Part shown: one piece after another, positions 44,501 to 51,798 of the stretch | How positions within the stretch are numbered: the first letter of the stretch is position 1 | Layout of the letters: each line of letters starts with the position of its first letter | Source: Aeoliella straminimaris | GTDB lineage: Bacteria > Planctomycetota > Planctomycetia > Pirellulales > Lacipirellulaceae | DNA length: 64,000 bases | Direction of reading: 5' to 3' | NCBI RefSeq assembly: GCF_024054565.1 | Contig: NZ_JAMXLR010000051.1 | Coordinates: 62,001 to 126,000, forward strand | Made by a program: the position numbers and the translations under genes | Notes under the pieces: model-generated | What the model was told of the DNA's origin: nothing | The model's database searches: none | Seen by the model: only the letters and a program-made list of their open reading frames with translations

Positions 44501-44938
44501 GTTTCGCCCGATAAGTTCAAACTGCCGGAGGGCGATAACTCGGACGACGCCTCTTTGCTGGCCGGGCTTCACGTACTGGTGATCGACGACGAGATCGACT
44601 CGCGGATGTTGCTGCAGCGGCTGCTCAAGGAATACCAGGCCACCGTGGACGTGGCCGCCAGTGCGGAGGAGGCCTTTTCGCGCATCGATATGCAGGTGCC
44701 CGATCTGATTGTCAGCGACATTGGCATGCCGGACATGGACGGCTACGAGTTCATTCGGCGGCTGCGGCGACGTGGTCCCCACGAAGGAGGCGACGTGCCG
44801 GCCGTGGCCCTGACGGCCTTCGCCCGTGGCGAGGACCGCGAGCGGGCCCTGGAGGCCGGCTACGAGGATCACCTCACCAAGCCAATCCAAACCCGCGAAC
44901 TGGCCGCCACGCTCAGCCGTCTGCACAGCCGAGCGTGA
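41549..44938 (+). CDS. Hybrid sensor histidine kinase (7TM-PAS-PAS-GAF-HisKA-HATPase-REC)
   Basis: 1129 residues. Residues about 25-295 hold seven or eight membrane segments (for example LISILGALITGIGWIF and LLILLLVVLLFALLWW). Then PAS 1 (from LRLAAIVANTSDAVVGKRLD), PAS 2 (IPQLAWMAQPDGHIFWYNHQ), and a GAF domain (LLNNVGQLLGSKLDIDELLQ). HisKA has the phospho-acceptor His764 in LSHELRTPLNAILGW; HATPase shows FWNLLSNAIKFTP, DSGIGIP and GGLGIGLSIVKNLV. A C-terminal receiver carries Asp1057 in LIVSDIGMPDMDG and Lys in HLTKP. It is coupled to the upstream CheY-like gene. Signal unknown. Confidence 0.95.
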   Translation: MRTVLPQTTVPRTPLAQATGWPPTIVRTAALISILGALITGIGWIFDRPRWTDWWGDDISMLFNTALCVLLCGVALLMSRWQDNPLSRRLMRICGVVVATIGGLTILEHLTGINLGIDTLLISRNWGQNAVTSNMRMGPPAATSFLLLGIAIVMTTGSPLTRRNASALTLVPLFIASLSIIGYLLDADQLYGVAKYSGIARQTGVLLAVLGIGVITSVPEFGLTAALRRQDLGGEVMRHLLPSVLMIPVMLGWARVMGQEAGLYDTAFGTSLLILLLVVLLFALLWWASSSISKQIKLTEDAHLRLAAIVANTSDAVVGKRLDGTIESWNQGATELYGYAPAEAIGNCITMLVPPNRFEEEDRIQERLRLGEKVEPYETIRWRKDGSEVYVSLTVSPILDAFGNIVGASHIARDITQRIKAEEAMRRSEAELQALADSIPQLAWMAQPDGHIFWYNHQWYEYTGTTLEDMEGWGWQSVHDPEVLPQVLEQWKSCLARGEPFEMEFPLRGVDGRFRWFLTRCRPLCDAEGNVLRWFGTNTDLEEVKQKEHALQQKTQTLELLNNVGQLLGSKLDIDELLQSVTDVATKVSQARFGAFFYNSTDDDGDSMLLYSLSGAPREAFEHFEMPRATPLFEPTFAGTEVVRSDDILADPRYGKMAPHLGMPEGHLEVRSYLAVPVKSGRGTVLGGLFFGHPEVGRFTEATERIIEGIASQAGIAIDNARMYDNLKRAAVEREELLVAERSARSDAERLNTMKDEFLATLSHELRTPLNAILGWSQILTMGEVTDEDFSEGMDAIQRNARAQNLLIEDLLDMSRIISGKIRLEVRRINVTDILSQAVETVRPAAEAKQIELVERLSASDTKIRGDAIRLQQVFWNLLSNAIKFTPREGRVEVVARQDADHLIVEVRDSGIGIPSDLLQHVFERFRQVDSSSSRAFGGLGIGLSIVKNLVEMHGGSVDVQSEGTNQGSTFTVLLPLNPTRSTAVSPDKFKLPEGDNSDDASLLAGLHVLVIDDEIDSRMLLQRLLKEYQATVDVAASAEEAFSRIDMQVPDLIVSDIGMPDMDGYEFIRRLRRRGPHEGGDVPAVALTAFARGEDRERALEAGYEDHLTKPIQTRELAATLSRLHSRA

Positions 44939-44982
44939 TCCCGCCCCCCGCGGCTCCCCCCCAAGTTACGTGCCAAACTTTT

Positions 44983-45006
44983 CCAGACCCCCGGGTCTGG
45001 TATAAT
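44983..45006 (+). promoter_or_regulatory. Perfect -10 hexamer with adjacent palindrome
   Basis: TATAAT at 45001-45006 is preceded immediately by CCAGACCC-CC-GGGTCTGG (44983-45000), an inverted repeat with eight-base arms that fills the normal -35/-10 spacer. The -35 region is poor. The palindrome could be an operator controlling the YceI-thioredoxin gene that starts at 45074, or the end of the upstream kinase transcript. Confidence 0.5.
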
Positions 45007-45073
45007 TCGCCCTTTGCGGCGTGCGCCGCGGAGGTTTCATCCGGTTCACAGAGATCAGCGCGAAAGGTTCGCT

Positions 45074-46234
45074 ATGCCCACTCACAAGCTCACCGCCTTT
45101 GCCCCACTGGTTGTCCTGTGCGCGATTGCTAGCATCCCGCTGGCCATCGCCCAGGCTCCGGCGACGAAAGATAAAGAGAGCTCGAAGAAGCTCACCCCCG
45201 TGCCGGTCGAGGCGGACACCGCGAAGATCAGCGGCAAGAACACCTGTATCGAGTTCGTTGGCCTCCACACGGGCGACGACCCCAAACCGCGCTTGGGTGG
45301 ATTCAAGAAGTTCGACGGCGTGCTGCTGGTCGAACAAGGTGCCCTGAAGAAGATCAGCGTGAAGATCGAGATGGCCTCGATCTGGACGGAGTTCGACAAG
45401 CTGACCACGCACCTGCAGGCGGCCGACTTCTTTAACGTCGAGGAGTATCCCACCGCCACGTTCAAGAGCACCAAGATCACGCCGGCCGACAACAAAGGCA
45501 AGGTCAAGGTAACCGGTCTGCTGAACATGCATGGCACCGACGGCGAGATTACGTTTCCCGCCACGGTGAAGGTGACCGACAAAGGGATCACGCTGACCAG
45601 CGAGTTCAAGCTCGACCGCACCGCCTTCGGCATGACCGACCACGCCGATGGCGTCGAGGCCATGGTCAACGTCGAGGTGAAGGTGGGTCAGGCCACCAAG
45701 GGTGTGGAGGAAGACGAGAAGGAAAAGAACCCCGCCAAGGAAGACACCAAGTCCGCCCAAATCGAGCGTCCGCGCTCGGGCTTGGCGGTTGGCGAGTCGG
45801 TTGAGCCTTGGACCCCGGTGCACGTGGCCGGTCCCGACAAAGGCACCAAGGCTTGCCCCGTCTGCAACTACCTGGCGCAACCAGCGATTGTGATCTTCGC
45901 CAAGGACGGAGCCAATACCACCCAACTGGTCGAGGAAGTCGAAAGCCTGGTGGCCAAGCACAACGAGCAAGGCCTGAAGGCCTTTGTCGCCGTGCTCGAC
46001 ACCGCGCCGGAAAACGTGGAATCAATGGCCAACCAAAGCGGCATCGTGCTGACATCCGTTTGCTATCCCGACACCAAGACCGGCAAAAAGGACCTGGCCG
46101 CCTACCACGTGGATCCGAACGTGGAGAATACCGTGATGATCTACAAGCAGTACAAGGTAGTGGCCAACTGGGTCAATCTCCCCTCGGAAGACGCAGGCCA
46201 GTTGCGCAAGGCTGTCGAAGAGATGGTGAACTAA
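45074..46234 (+). CDS. YceI-like domain fused to thioredoxin-like domain
   Basis: 386 residues. Signal peptide (LTAFAPLVVLCAIASIPLAI). Residues about 40-205 match the YceI lipocalin-like fold: KISGKNTCIEFVGLH, FDKLTTHLQAADFFNVEEYP, TATFKSTKI, GLLNMHGTDGEITFPATV and FKLDRTAFGMTDH. YceI-like proteins bind polyisoprenoids and are involved in stress. After a charged linker (205-235), residues 240-386 look thioredoxin-like: Cys261-Pro-Val-Cys264 sits before a beta strand AIVIFAKDG as in AhpC/TlpA-type domains, and a third Cys in LTSVCYPD. ATG at 45074 chosen over the longer frame from 45014. Its stop overlaps the convergent gene's stop. Confidence 0.85.
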   Translation: MPTHKLTAFAPLVVLCAIASIPLAIAQAPATKDKESSKKLTPVPVEADTAKISGKNTCIEFVGLHTGDDPKPRLGGFKKFDGVLLVEQGALKKISVKIEMASIWTEFDKLTTHLQAADFFNVEEYPTATFKSTKITPADNKGKVKVTGLLNMHGTDGEITFPATVKVTDKGITLTSEFKLDRTAFGMTDHADGVEAMVNVEVKVGQATKGVEEDEKEKNPAKEDTKSAQIERPRSGLAVGESVEPWTPVHVAGPDKGTKACPVCNYLAQPAIVIFAKDGANTTQLVEEVESLVAKHNEQGLKAFVAVLDTAPENVESMANQSGIVLTSVCYPDTKTGKKDLAAYHVDPNVENTVMIYKQYKVVANWVNLPSEDAGQLRKAVEEMVN

Positions 46235-46938
46235 AGCACTCTGCCCCGCTGAGCTCGGACAGCCAGGGCCCCGCCGACGACCCCGAGCACCGCCATGGAA
46301 AGCGTTGAAGCTTCCGGAATCACCTCGAAGTGCACGTTGTCCAGCGCGAATCGCGTACCACCGGTGACAGTCCAGGTGACGTCGGCCCGCACGAACGGCA
46401 CGTCGCTATGCACGCCGGCAAAGCCGCCAATAAAATCGGGATCGAGCACGCCATTGAAGGTGAGACTGCCGAGCGACTCGTCGTCCTCGTCGAATAGCTG
46501 AATCACCGACCAGCTCGGGTCGCCGTCGGAGGCCCAGCCGTAGCCCAGGCGACTGATGGGCGTCGTGAACAACATCGATAAAACGCCGTCGGCGTCGCCT
46601 TCGATGTTGGCGACCGTGATGTTGTTGGTATCGCCAGGTCCACTGGCGATGGTCGCGTCGTTGCTCGGCATGCCATTGACCGTGAAGCCAAAGCTGACGT
46701 CTTCGATCATGTTGCCGTCCACCACTTCGTTGGTCTCGACGGTTCCAAAGTCGATGAGCGTTGCGCCGCTCGAGAATTCGTCCGCAGTAATGGGAGTAAG
46801 CGTTGCCCCCTGCGCAGCGGCTATCGGTATCAACAACGCAGAAAATAGTATGGCCCAAAATCGACCCGACGGCTTCGATGCGAAGCCATGGTAAGAAAAG
46901 ATTTGTGCCTGGCGTATCCTCCAGGGTGTCCACATCAT
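46231..46938 (-). CDS. PEP-CTERM exported protein
   Basis: 235 residues. A long N-terminal charged region leads to a signal peptide (FWAILFSALLIPIAAAQGAT). The central domain is beta-rich and acidic: LIDFGTVETNEVVDGNMIED, VSFGFTVNG and MLFTTPISRLGYGWASDGDP, as in other planctomycete lectin-like PEP-CTERM proteins. Sorting signal: VIPEASTLSMAVLGVVGGAL then AVRAQRGRVL, with Ala in place of the second Pro of the usual P-E-P. The stop codon overlaps by three bases with that of the YceI gene. A later start is possible. Confidence 0.8.
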   Translation of the reverse strand: MMWTPWRIRQAQIFSYHGFASKPSGRFWAILFSALLIPIAAAQGATLTPITADEFSSGATLIDFGTVETNEVVDGNMIEDVSFGFTVNGMPSNDATIASGPGDTNNITVANIEGDADGVLSMLFTTPISRLGYGWASDGDPSWSVIQLFDEDDESLGSLTFNGVLDPDFIGGFAGVHSDVPFVRADVTWTVTGGTRFALDNVHFEVIPEASTLSMAVLGVVGGALAVRAQRGRVL

Positions 46939-47171
46939 GAGCGTTTCCTCACATGGTCCTGAATCTGTGTTCCCTCAGCGCCTGTAGCCTACCAATCCAG
47001 TCAGCGATTTCAAGCACCAAATTCCCACCAGCGATAGCAACTGCCGCTGACTGCAATGCTGTAGAAACCCCTGATCTACCGAGCCGAAGACCACCTGCGG
47101 TGCCTTGTCGCAGGCGCAACCTGCAGTCACCGCGGCAGTTTCGACGGGGCAAATCCTAACAACAGCGCAGC

Positions 47172-47205
47172 AAAACGCCCTCGACTTGCTGGAAGTCGAG
47201 GGCGT
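47172..47205 (-). terminator. Hairpin terminator for the SGNH gene
   Basis: ACGCCCTCGACTT (47175-47187) pairs perfectly with AAGTCGAGGGCGT (47193-47205) around a five-base loop. On the minus strand it is followed by TTTT. It lies about 40 bases past the stop of the SGNH hydrolase gene, as expected for a rho-independent terminator, though the T-run is short. Confidence 0.75.
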
Positions 47206-47243
47206 GAGAGAACTTGCCAGTTGCGGTGAACACCATGCGGGTG

Positions 47244-48683
47244 TTATCGCTTCCTCAGGTACGCACCCGCAATGATTGCAGCAACGCCTGCAGCGCAGGT
47301 ACCTGCTGAGGAGGGCTCGGGTACGTTGGCCGTGATCTCCATCGCGCCGAGGTAGGCAAAGGAGCCTTCGGCCAGCGTGAGGTCGAAGAAGATCTGGCCA
47401 AACTCGTCGGGACGCACGTTGTGGAACTCGACCACCGTGTTGTCATTGCCGTTGTACCCAGCGGCCGCGGCGCTGCCGGGGCCCGAGGTCTGCAGCACCT
47501 CGAAATACTCGGCGTCGCCAACCAGACGGTACTCCGACTTGCGGACTTCGCTGGTGTTGCGGGTGCCGAACAAACGGAAATCGTACGTGTAGTCCTTATC
47601 CAGGCCGGAGATCATGAACCCGCCGGCCAGGTCGTCGTTGCCACCCCCCTGCACCCCGTCGCCGGTGCTGAAGAAGTAATCGACCGTCGCCGAAGCGATG
47701 CCCAGATCGCCAAGCAGGCTCGGATCGGGCGAGGCCAGGCCGCCGTGGTTTTTGCCGTTGTTGTGGAACTGGGCGGTAATGGTCAGCCCCACGCCCACCG
47801 GTTCGTTCTCGGTGTTCACCAGGTTGCCGATGTGTTCGCCCGGCAGAATGTCGGTACCCCCGTTCAGGGGATGCCAGTTGTTCCAATAGTTGCCGTTGGC
47901 GTCCGGCCCGATAGTGTGGTCGCCATTGGTGCCATCGTTGGCGCCAAAATCGAACAGGATCTTATCGCCCGCCGCGAGGGCCGTATTCGGCGCGTAGACC
48001 TTGTCCGGCGCCACCACGGCCTGCACCCGGGGGCGGATGATGCTGGTCCACAGGTCGTAGCCGGCACGATTGAGGTGAATGTCGTCGACGAACTTGTTCT
48101 GGAAGTCTGCGCCAGCGTAGGCACCCAGGGAATCGAACTCAGCCGGCAGGTCGATGTAGTGCAGGTTGGCGTGGTCGTCGGCATAGTCGGAGATGTAACC
48201 GTTGGCCACGTCCTCTTTCGAGCGATTGCCCTGCCGACCCGGCGTGGGCATGATGCCCAGGTAGAAGATCTCGGTAGCGGGCCGCGCGGTCTGCACCGCA
48301 TTGACGAACCCTAGATAGTCGTCGAACACCTCCAGGCCGTTTGAACCGTTGGCCAGATCGTTGGTTCCCGCCCACACCACTACAGCGCGCGGGTTGTGCT
48401 TGACCACCAGGTCCTGCACCTGGGCGTTCACGTCGTCGAACATCGCCCCGCCGATACCGCGCTGGATAACGTTGTAGTCGGCAAAGTCGCGGGTCACTTG
48501 CTCCCAGCGGCGGATGCTCGAGCTGCCGACGAACAACAGCGAGTCCTGTGGCAATGGGTCGAGTGCGTCTTGCGTGTTCCAGGTGTTGATATTGGATTGG
48601 TAGGGTTGCGCCTCGACCGACGCACCACACACGAGTCCCACCGCAGCGATCGCGGCCAGCGGGAGAGAGAACTTGGATAGCAT
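47244..48683 (-). CDS. SGNH/GDSL hydrolase with PEP-CTERM anchor
   Basis: 479 residues. Signal peptide (LAAIAAVGLVCGASVEA). SGNH hydrolase domain 28-230 with block I LLFVGSSSIRRW (Ser nucleophile), block II RGIGGA (Gly), block III WAGTND (Asn) and block V DDIHLN with the Asp-x-x-His pair; this is the platelet-activating-factor acetylhydrolase-like GDSL type, consistent with an esterase. The second domain (about 245-445) starts KILFDFGANDGTNGDHTIGP and closely resembles the whole mature part of the neighbouring PEP-CTERM protein. C-terminus: NVPEPSSAGTCAAGVAAIIA plus GAYLRKR. The terminator at 47172 follows. Confidence 0.88.
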   Translation of the reverse strand: MLSKFSLPLAAIAAVGLVCGASVEAQPYQSNINTWNTQDALDPLPQDSLLFVGSSSIRRWEQVTRDFADYNVIQRGIGGAMFDDVNAQVQDLVVKHNPRAVVVWAGTNDLANGSNGLEVFDDYLGFVNAVQTARPATEIFYLGIMPTPGRQGNRSKEDVANGYISDYADDHANLHYIDLPAEFDSLGAYAGADFQNKFVDDIHLNRAGYDLWTSIIRPRVQAVVAPDKVYAPNTALAAGDKILFDFGANDGTNGDHTIGPDANGNYWNNWHPLNGGTDILPGEHIGNLVNTENEPVGVGLTITAQFHNNGKNHGGLASPDPSLLGDLGIASATVDYFFSTGDGVQGGGNDDLAGGFMISGLDKDYTYDFRLFGTRNTSEVRKSEYRLVGDAEYFEVLQTSGPGSAAAAGYNGNDNTVVEFHNVRPDEFGQIFFDLTLAEGSFAYLGAMEITANVPEPSSAGTCAAGVAAIIAGAYLRKR

Positions 48684-48742
48684 GGTTCTTTGCCTGTTCG
48701 TTCAGTTCATTAGAAGCAAATCATGGGGTGAATGAAGGACCT

Positions 48743-49555
48743 TCAGCGTGCATTCCGCCGGCGCCGCCAGCAGCAAGCGGCCACAACGCCACAGCCACCA
48801 AGCAGCAATGCCGAGGTGGGCTCGGGCACATTCATGGTCTCGGTGACCTCCATGGCGCTGATGTAGGCGTAGTTGCCTTGGACCACCGACAGCAGGTACT
48901 GAATCTCGTTGTTGGCGTCAGGCGTGATGCCCTTGATCTCGACGATGGTGTCGTTGTTGCCGTCGTACCCATCGGTGCCGACGTCCGTACCGGAGGTTAC
49001 CAGTGTGACGAACTCTGTCTTATTACCACCAATCACGGTGTGTCGCGACTCGCGATAGCTGCCGGTAACACGGGTGCCGAAGAAGCGGAAGTCGTACGTG
49101 GCGTCGGGGTTCAACTGGCTGAAGATCAGACCGCTGGGATCGTTCGGGTTGCCGGTGTTCTGCGAACCTTCGACAAAGAAGTAGTCGCGCGTGGCGTCGG
49201 CAATGGCAAAGTCGCCCAGCAACGATGGATCGGGGTTCGTCAAACCGCCGACGGTGTCGCCGTTGGCTCGGAACGAGGGGCCATTGACCACCGAAGTGGT
49301 CTCGACGTCGATAGTGCTAGCATTGTTCTGGGTGTCGACCAGGTCGGAGAGAGTCAACCCAACCGGTACCTCGAATCCATTGGAAGCCAGGTTGTTCCAG
49401 TGGTTGCCGTTGCTGTCGGGGCTGGCCGTGATGGCGCCGTTGGCGTCGGTACGGCTGAAGTCGATAAAGAAGCTCGCGGCATCGGCCGAGCCGCCCAGGA
49501 GCGTAAGAGACAAAACACTAGCGGCAGCTAGTGCGAATTTCGGGTACCACATCAC
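48743..49555 (-). CDS. PEP-CTERM exported protein, paralogue of the SGNH protein's C-terminal domain
   Basis: 270 residues: signal peptide (KFALAAASVLSLTLLGGSAD), mature domain of about 210 residues and C-terminal NVPEPTSALLLGGCGVVAAC plus CWRRRRNAR. The domain matches that of the adjacent SGNH protein: FFIDFSRTDANGAITASPDS versus ILFDFGANDGTNGDHTIGPD, then HWNNL, LSDLVDTQNN, NPDPSLLGDFAIADATRDYF and YDFRFFGTRVTGSYRESRH. No catalytic serine block is present, so it is not a hydrolase. 59 bases separate it from the SGNH start. Likely binding or structural; function unknown. Confidence 0.82.
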   Translation of the reverse strand: MMWYPKFALAAASVLSLTLLGGSADAASFFIDFSRTDANGAITASPDSNGNHWNNLASNGFEVPVGLTLSDLVDTQNNASTIDVETTSVVNGPSFRANGDTVGGLTNPDPSLLGDFAIADATRDYFFVEGSQNTGNPNDPSGLIFSQLNPDATYDFRFFGTRVTGSYRESRHTVIGGNKTEFVTLVTSGTDVGTDGYDGNNDTIVEIKGITPDANNEIQYLLSVVQGNYAYISAMEVTETMNVPEPTSALLLGGCGVVAACCWRRRRNAR

Positions 49556-50706
49556 TAGACACTCCCAAGCTGTAAATCAAAAGATCAAACAATCAATTGC
49601 ATGGGGCTCTTCCGCCGCAGAACATCACTGCGCGGTGGACGGCAGCCCCGCCCGTCTCGTCTTGCTTCAAAACAGGCGCTGGCAGATCCGCATGACAAGT
49701 CAACGCGTCGTCCACCTGTTGTGGCGAGCCTCCCTATAGCGGGGAGCACTCGTGCACCGCCTGTGCAGGAACAGCCTCGAGAGACCGCCCCCAATCAGGT
49801 GCTGGCAACTCGTAGCGACCACCGTAGGTCGGCACGCGCGCCAAACAACCTACACTTCATGTTAATCACAGCCCCCGGCTGACAGGAATTTCGGTAAGAA
49901 TTTTGCCGAATCTTAACCAAGACCCCTTTATCCCCAAAAAACACCAACATACGCCTTGAGGTTGTCCGAACCTTGGCCGAGCAACAGAGCCCCGCCGGCA
50001 GACCGCGCAGCCTGGGCTATTAGTTAAATACCGCCAACGGGCCGGGGAGTAACGTGGACCCAAAGGTCGGCTTTGGTCGCCGATTCCACCCTTGTGCGGG
50101 CAGGCGTCCGGCGGCAGCGATTGCATCTCCCCTGCGAACGGGTGCATCCATCGCGCGCGGAGTTATGGGCCAACCTCCCCCACTCGCATCCATGGGCCCA
50201 AAACTCCGGGGGTTTTGGTCACCCCCCAAGTGGCAAAATCCCTTGTTTTCCAGTCCCAGCCGACCACCCGGTGGGACAAACCCCCAGGAGTTGTTCCCCA
50301 ACCTTGCGGCGGGGGGCCCAAAACTCGCAGCGCGGGCCCAAAACTCCTCAGCCCTCCAGCCCCCCAGCCTCACCTACTCACCTACTCACCTACTCACCTA
50401 CTCACCTACTCACCTACTCACCAGCGGCTAGCGCATCTTCACCCCATGCACGCTGCAGCACGCGCGGCACCTTCATTAGATCACACCACGACGGAAGAAC
50501 TACAGCAACTTTCATACAGCCGAGATTTTGCCACCCGGCCCTGCCCTGCGAGCACCTTGAAAACGAGTCCGGCAATCAGGGTCGTTGAAACCTTCGATTG
50601 GTCGTTTTGCTCGAATGCATATCGAGTACATTGGGCATACACGGGCAGAGTCCGTGGCACACAGCAAAGTGACGTAGGTCGGTGTCACCCGTCCGATGAG
50701 TTTGAC
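49556..50706. other. Long non-coding region
   Basis: About 1.15 kb with no frame that looks like a protein. It holds three copies of the short word GGGCCCAAAACTC (50194-50206, 50314-50326, 50334-50346) also seen near 35319, and a tandem array of CACCTACT. Predicted frames across it (50054-50431, 50092 onward) are proline/threonine-rich artefacts of the repeats. The last 130 bases precede a small membrane-protein gene. Confidence 0.55.
50371..50422. repeat. Tandem octanucleotide repeat
   Basis: Six perfect copies of CACCTACT followed by CACC, with no variation among copies. Copy-number-variable arrays of this kind arise by slippage and could alter spacing, but no promoter is apparent nearby. 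Confidence 0.95.
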
Positions 50707-51060
50707 ATGCAGCAAAACAGCAGGGATGACAACCCTTACCGAGCAGGCTCGGCAGAAACGGGTGCAAACGCAAGAGCTGGGCCACCCTCACGTGTCGCTG
50801 TGATGGGGTTCTGGTTATCAGCAACAAGTGCGTCAGCTTTCTTCATTGCCTCCTTGATTCCTGCGGGATACTTACGTCTCTTCTTGGTTTGTGTTCTTTC
50901 TGGACTCGCGATCCCAGGGCTAATTCTTAGCTTTGGTGCCAGATGGAAAGGAGAAAACCGAGTTGTGACTTTCCTTGGAATTATTTTTGCATTATTCGGG
51001 GCAATGCAGCTTGGTACCTTTGTTAACTTGATAATAGTGAATTGGCCACTTGCTAAGTGA
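50707..51060 (+). CDS. Small NPY-motif membrane protein
   Basis: 117 residues. MQQNSRDDNPYRAGSAETG matches the N-P-Y-x-[AS] N-terminus common to small planctomycete membrane proteins. Then two or three hydrophobic segments: VMGFWLSATSASAFFIASLI, LRLFLVCVLSGLAIPGLIL and VVTFLGIIFALFGAMQLGTF. No family or function assigned. The open frame extends upstream through the repeat region, but ATG 50707 marks the start of plausible protein. A GTACCGGC hairpin follows the stop. Composition is lower in GC than its neighbours. Confidence 0.68.
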   Translation: MQQNSRDDNPYRAGSAETGANARAGPPSRVAVMGFWLSATSASAFFIASLIPAGYLRLFLVCVLSGLAIPGLILSFGARWKGENRVVTFLGIIFALFGAMQLGTFVNLIIVNWPLAK

Positions 51061-51062
51061 CC

Positions 51063-51097
51063 GTACCGGCCGGCGTGGCACTGCCCGCCGGTACATT
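51063..51097 (+). terminator. Possible weak terminator hairpin
   Basis: GTACCGGC (51063-51070) and GCCGGTAC (51087-51094) form an eight-base-pair stem directly after the stop of the small membrane protein. Only ATTT follows, so termination would be weak. Confidence 0.4.
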
Positions 51098-51100
51098 TCG

Positions 51101-51397
51101 GGTGCCACTGCTGGCTTGTCGAGTGTGGAACCATTGAGTGAGTCGGAGCAGCTAGTTGGGCCAAACATAGGCCGCCACGATGTCACTTGACCAGCAGTGT
51201 GCTTAAGGTTGGGCGTGTAACTCACCACTGGCGTCTGGCAGCCTTTGTTTAAATGCCAGAGCACGTCCATTTGCTGGTATGCTGCCGACGGACAGGAGCA
51301 GGACGAACGACCGGCGAGGTTATCGGCCGTGCGACCGGATTGGTTTGTTGGAGAACCCATTTACGAGCTACTGAGGCTTCCCACAGAGCACTGCTGG
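51101..51397. repeat. Dispersed CACTGCTGG repeat arms
   Basis: CACTGCTGG occurs at 51106-51114 (in GGTGCCACTGCTGGCTTGTC), its complement CCAGCAGTG at 51191-51199, and CACTGCTGG again at 51389-51397. The first two could pair across 76 bases. The word resembles intergenic repeats I recall from other planctomycetes. The stretch 51061-51798 otherwise has no gene I can support. Confidence 0.5.
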
Positions 51398-51798
51398 TCC
51401 TCTGCAAGCTGGCGAACTAGTAGAAAATTGTGTGACTCGCGAAGGGTTCGAAAAAGGCAAGGCTCGACAAGCCAGCAGTTGCACCCGCGCGAAGCAACAA
51501 ACCTGCACATAGTACCGCGGCCCCCTGCGCTAATCGGCATCACCTCGCTCGGGTTCTGCTGCCCGGGGGCGGCGACTATCGTAACCACCAGCCGTGCAAC
51601 AGGTTGCGCAACGTGGCAGAGGAGCGCAGACGCCGCTCTGCAAACGACTCGCGCGCCGGCGACTGCTCGAGCCCCCGACTTCGCGGGGCAATTGGCGGCA
51701 GATTCGTCTCGCAATCGCCGGTCGGGTTCGGGTACAATTGGAAGTGCGCCGTTCGCGGCGCGACTCTTATCTACAACGCTCTTCGCACGGGAAATTCC

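Noticed and set aside
46231..46234. Overlapping convergent stop codons
   Set aside because: Genuine (TAA on plus, TAG on minus share bases) but common in compact genomes and probably without meaning.
50054..50431. Proline/threonine-rich frame across the CACCTACT array
   Set aside because: Produced by the octanucleotide repeat (THLLTYSP-type peptide) and not supported by ribosome site or homology.
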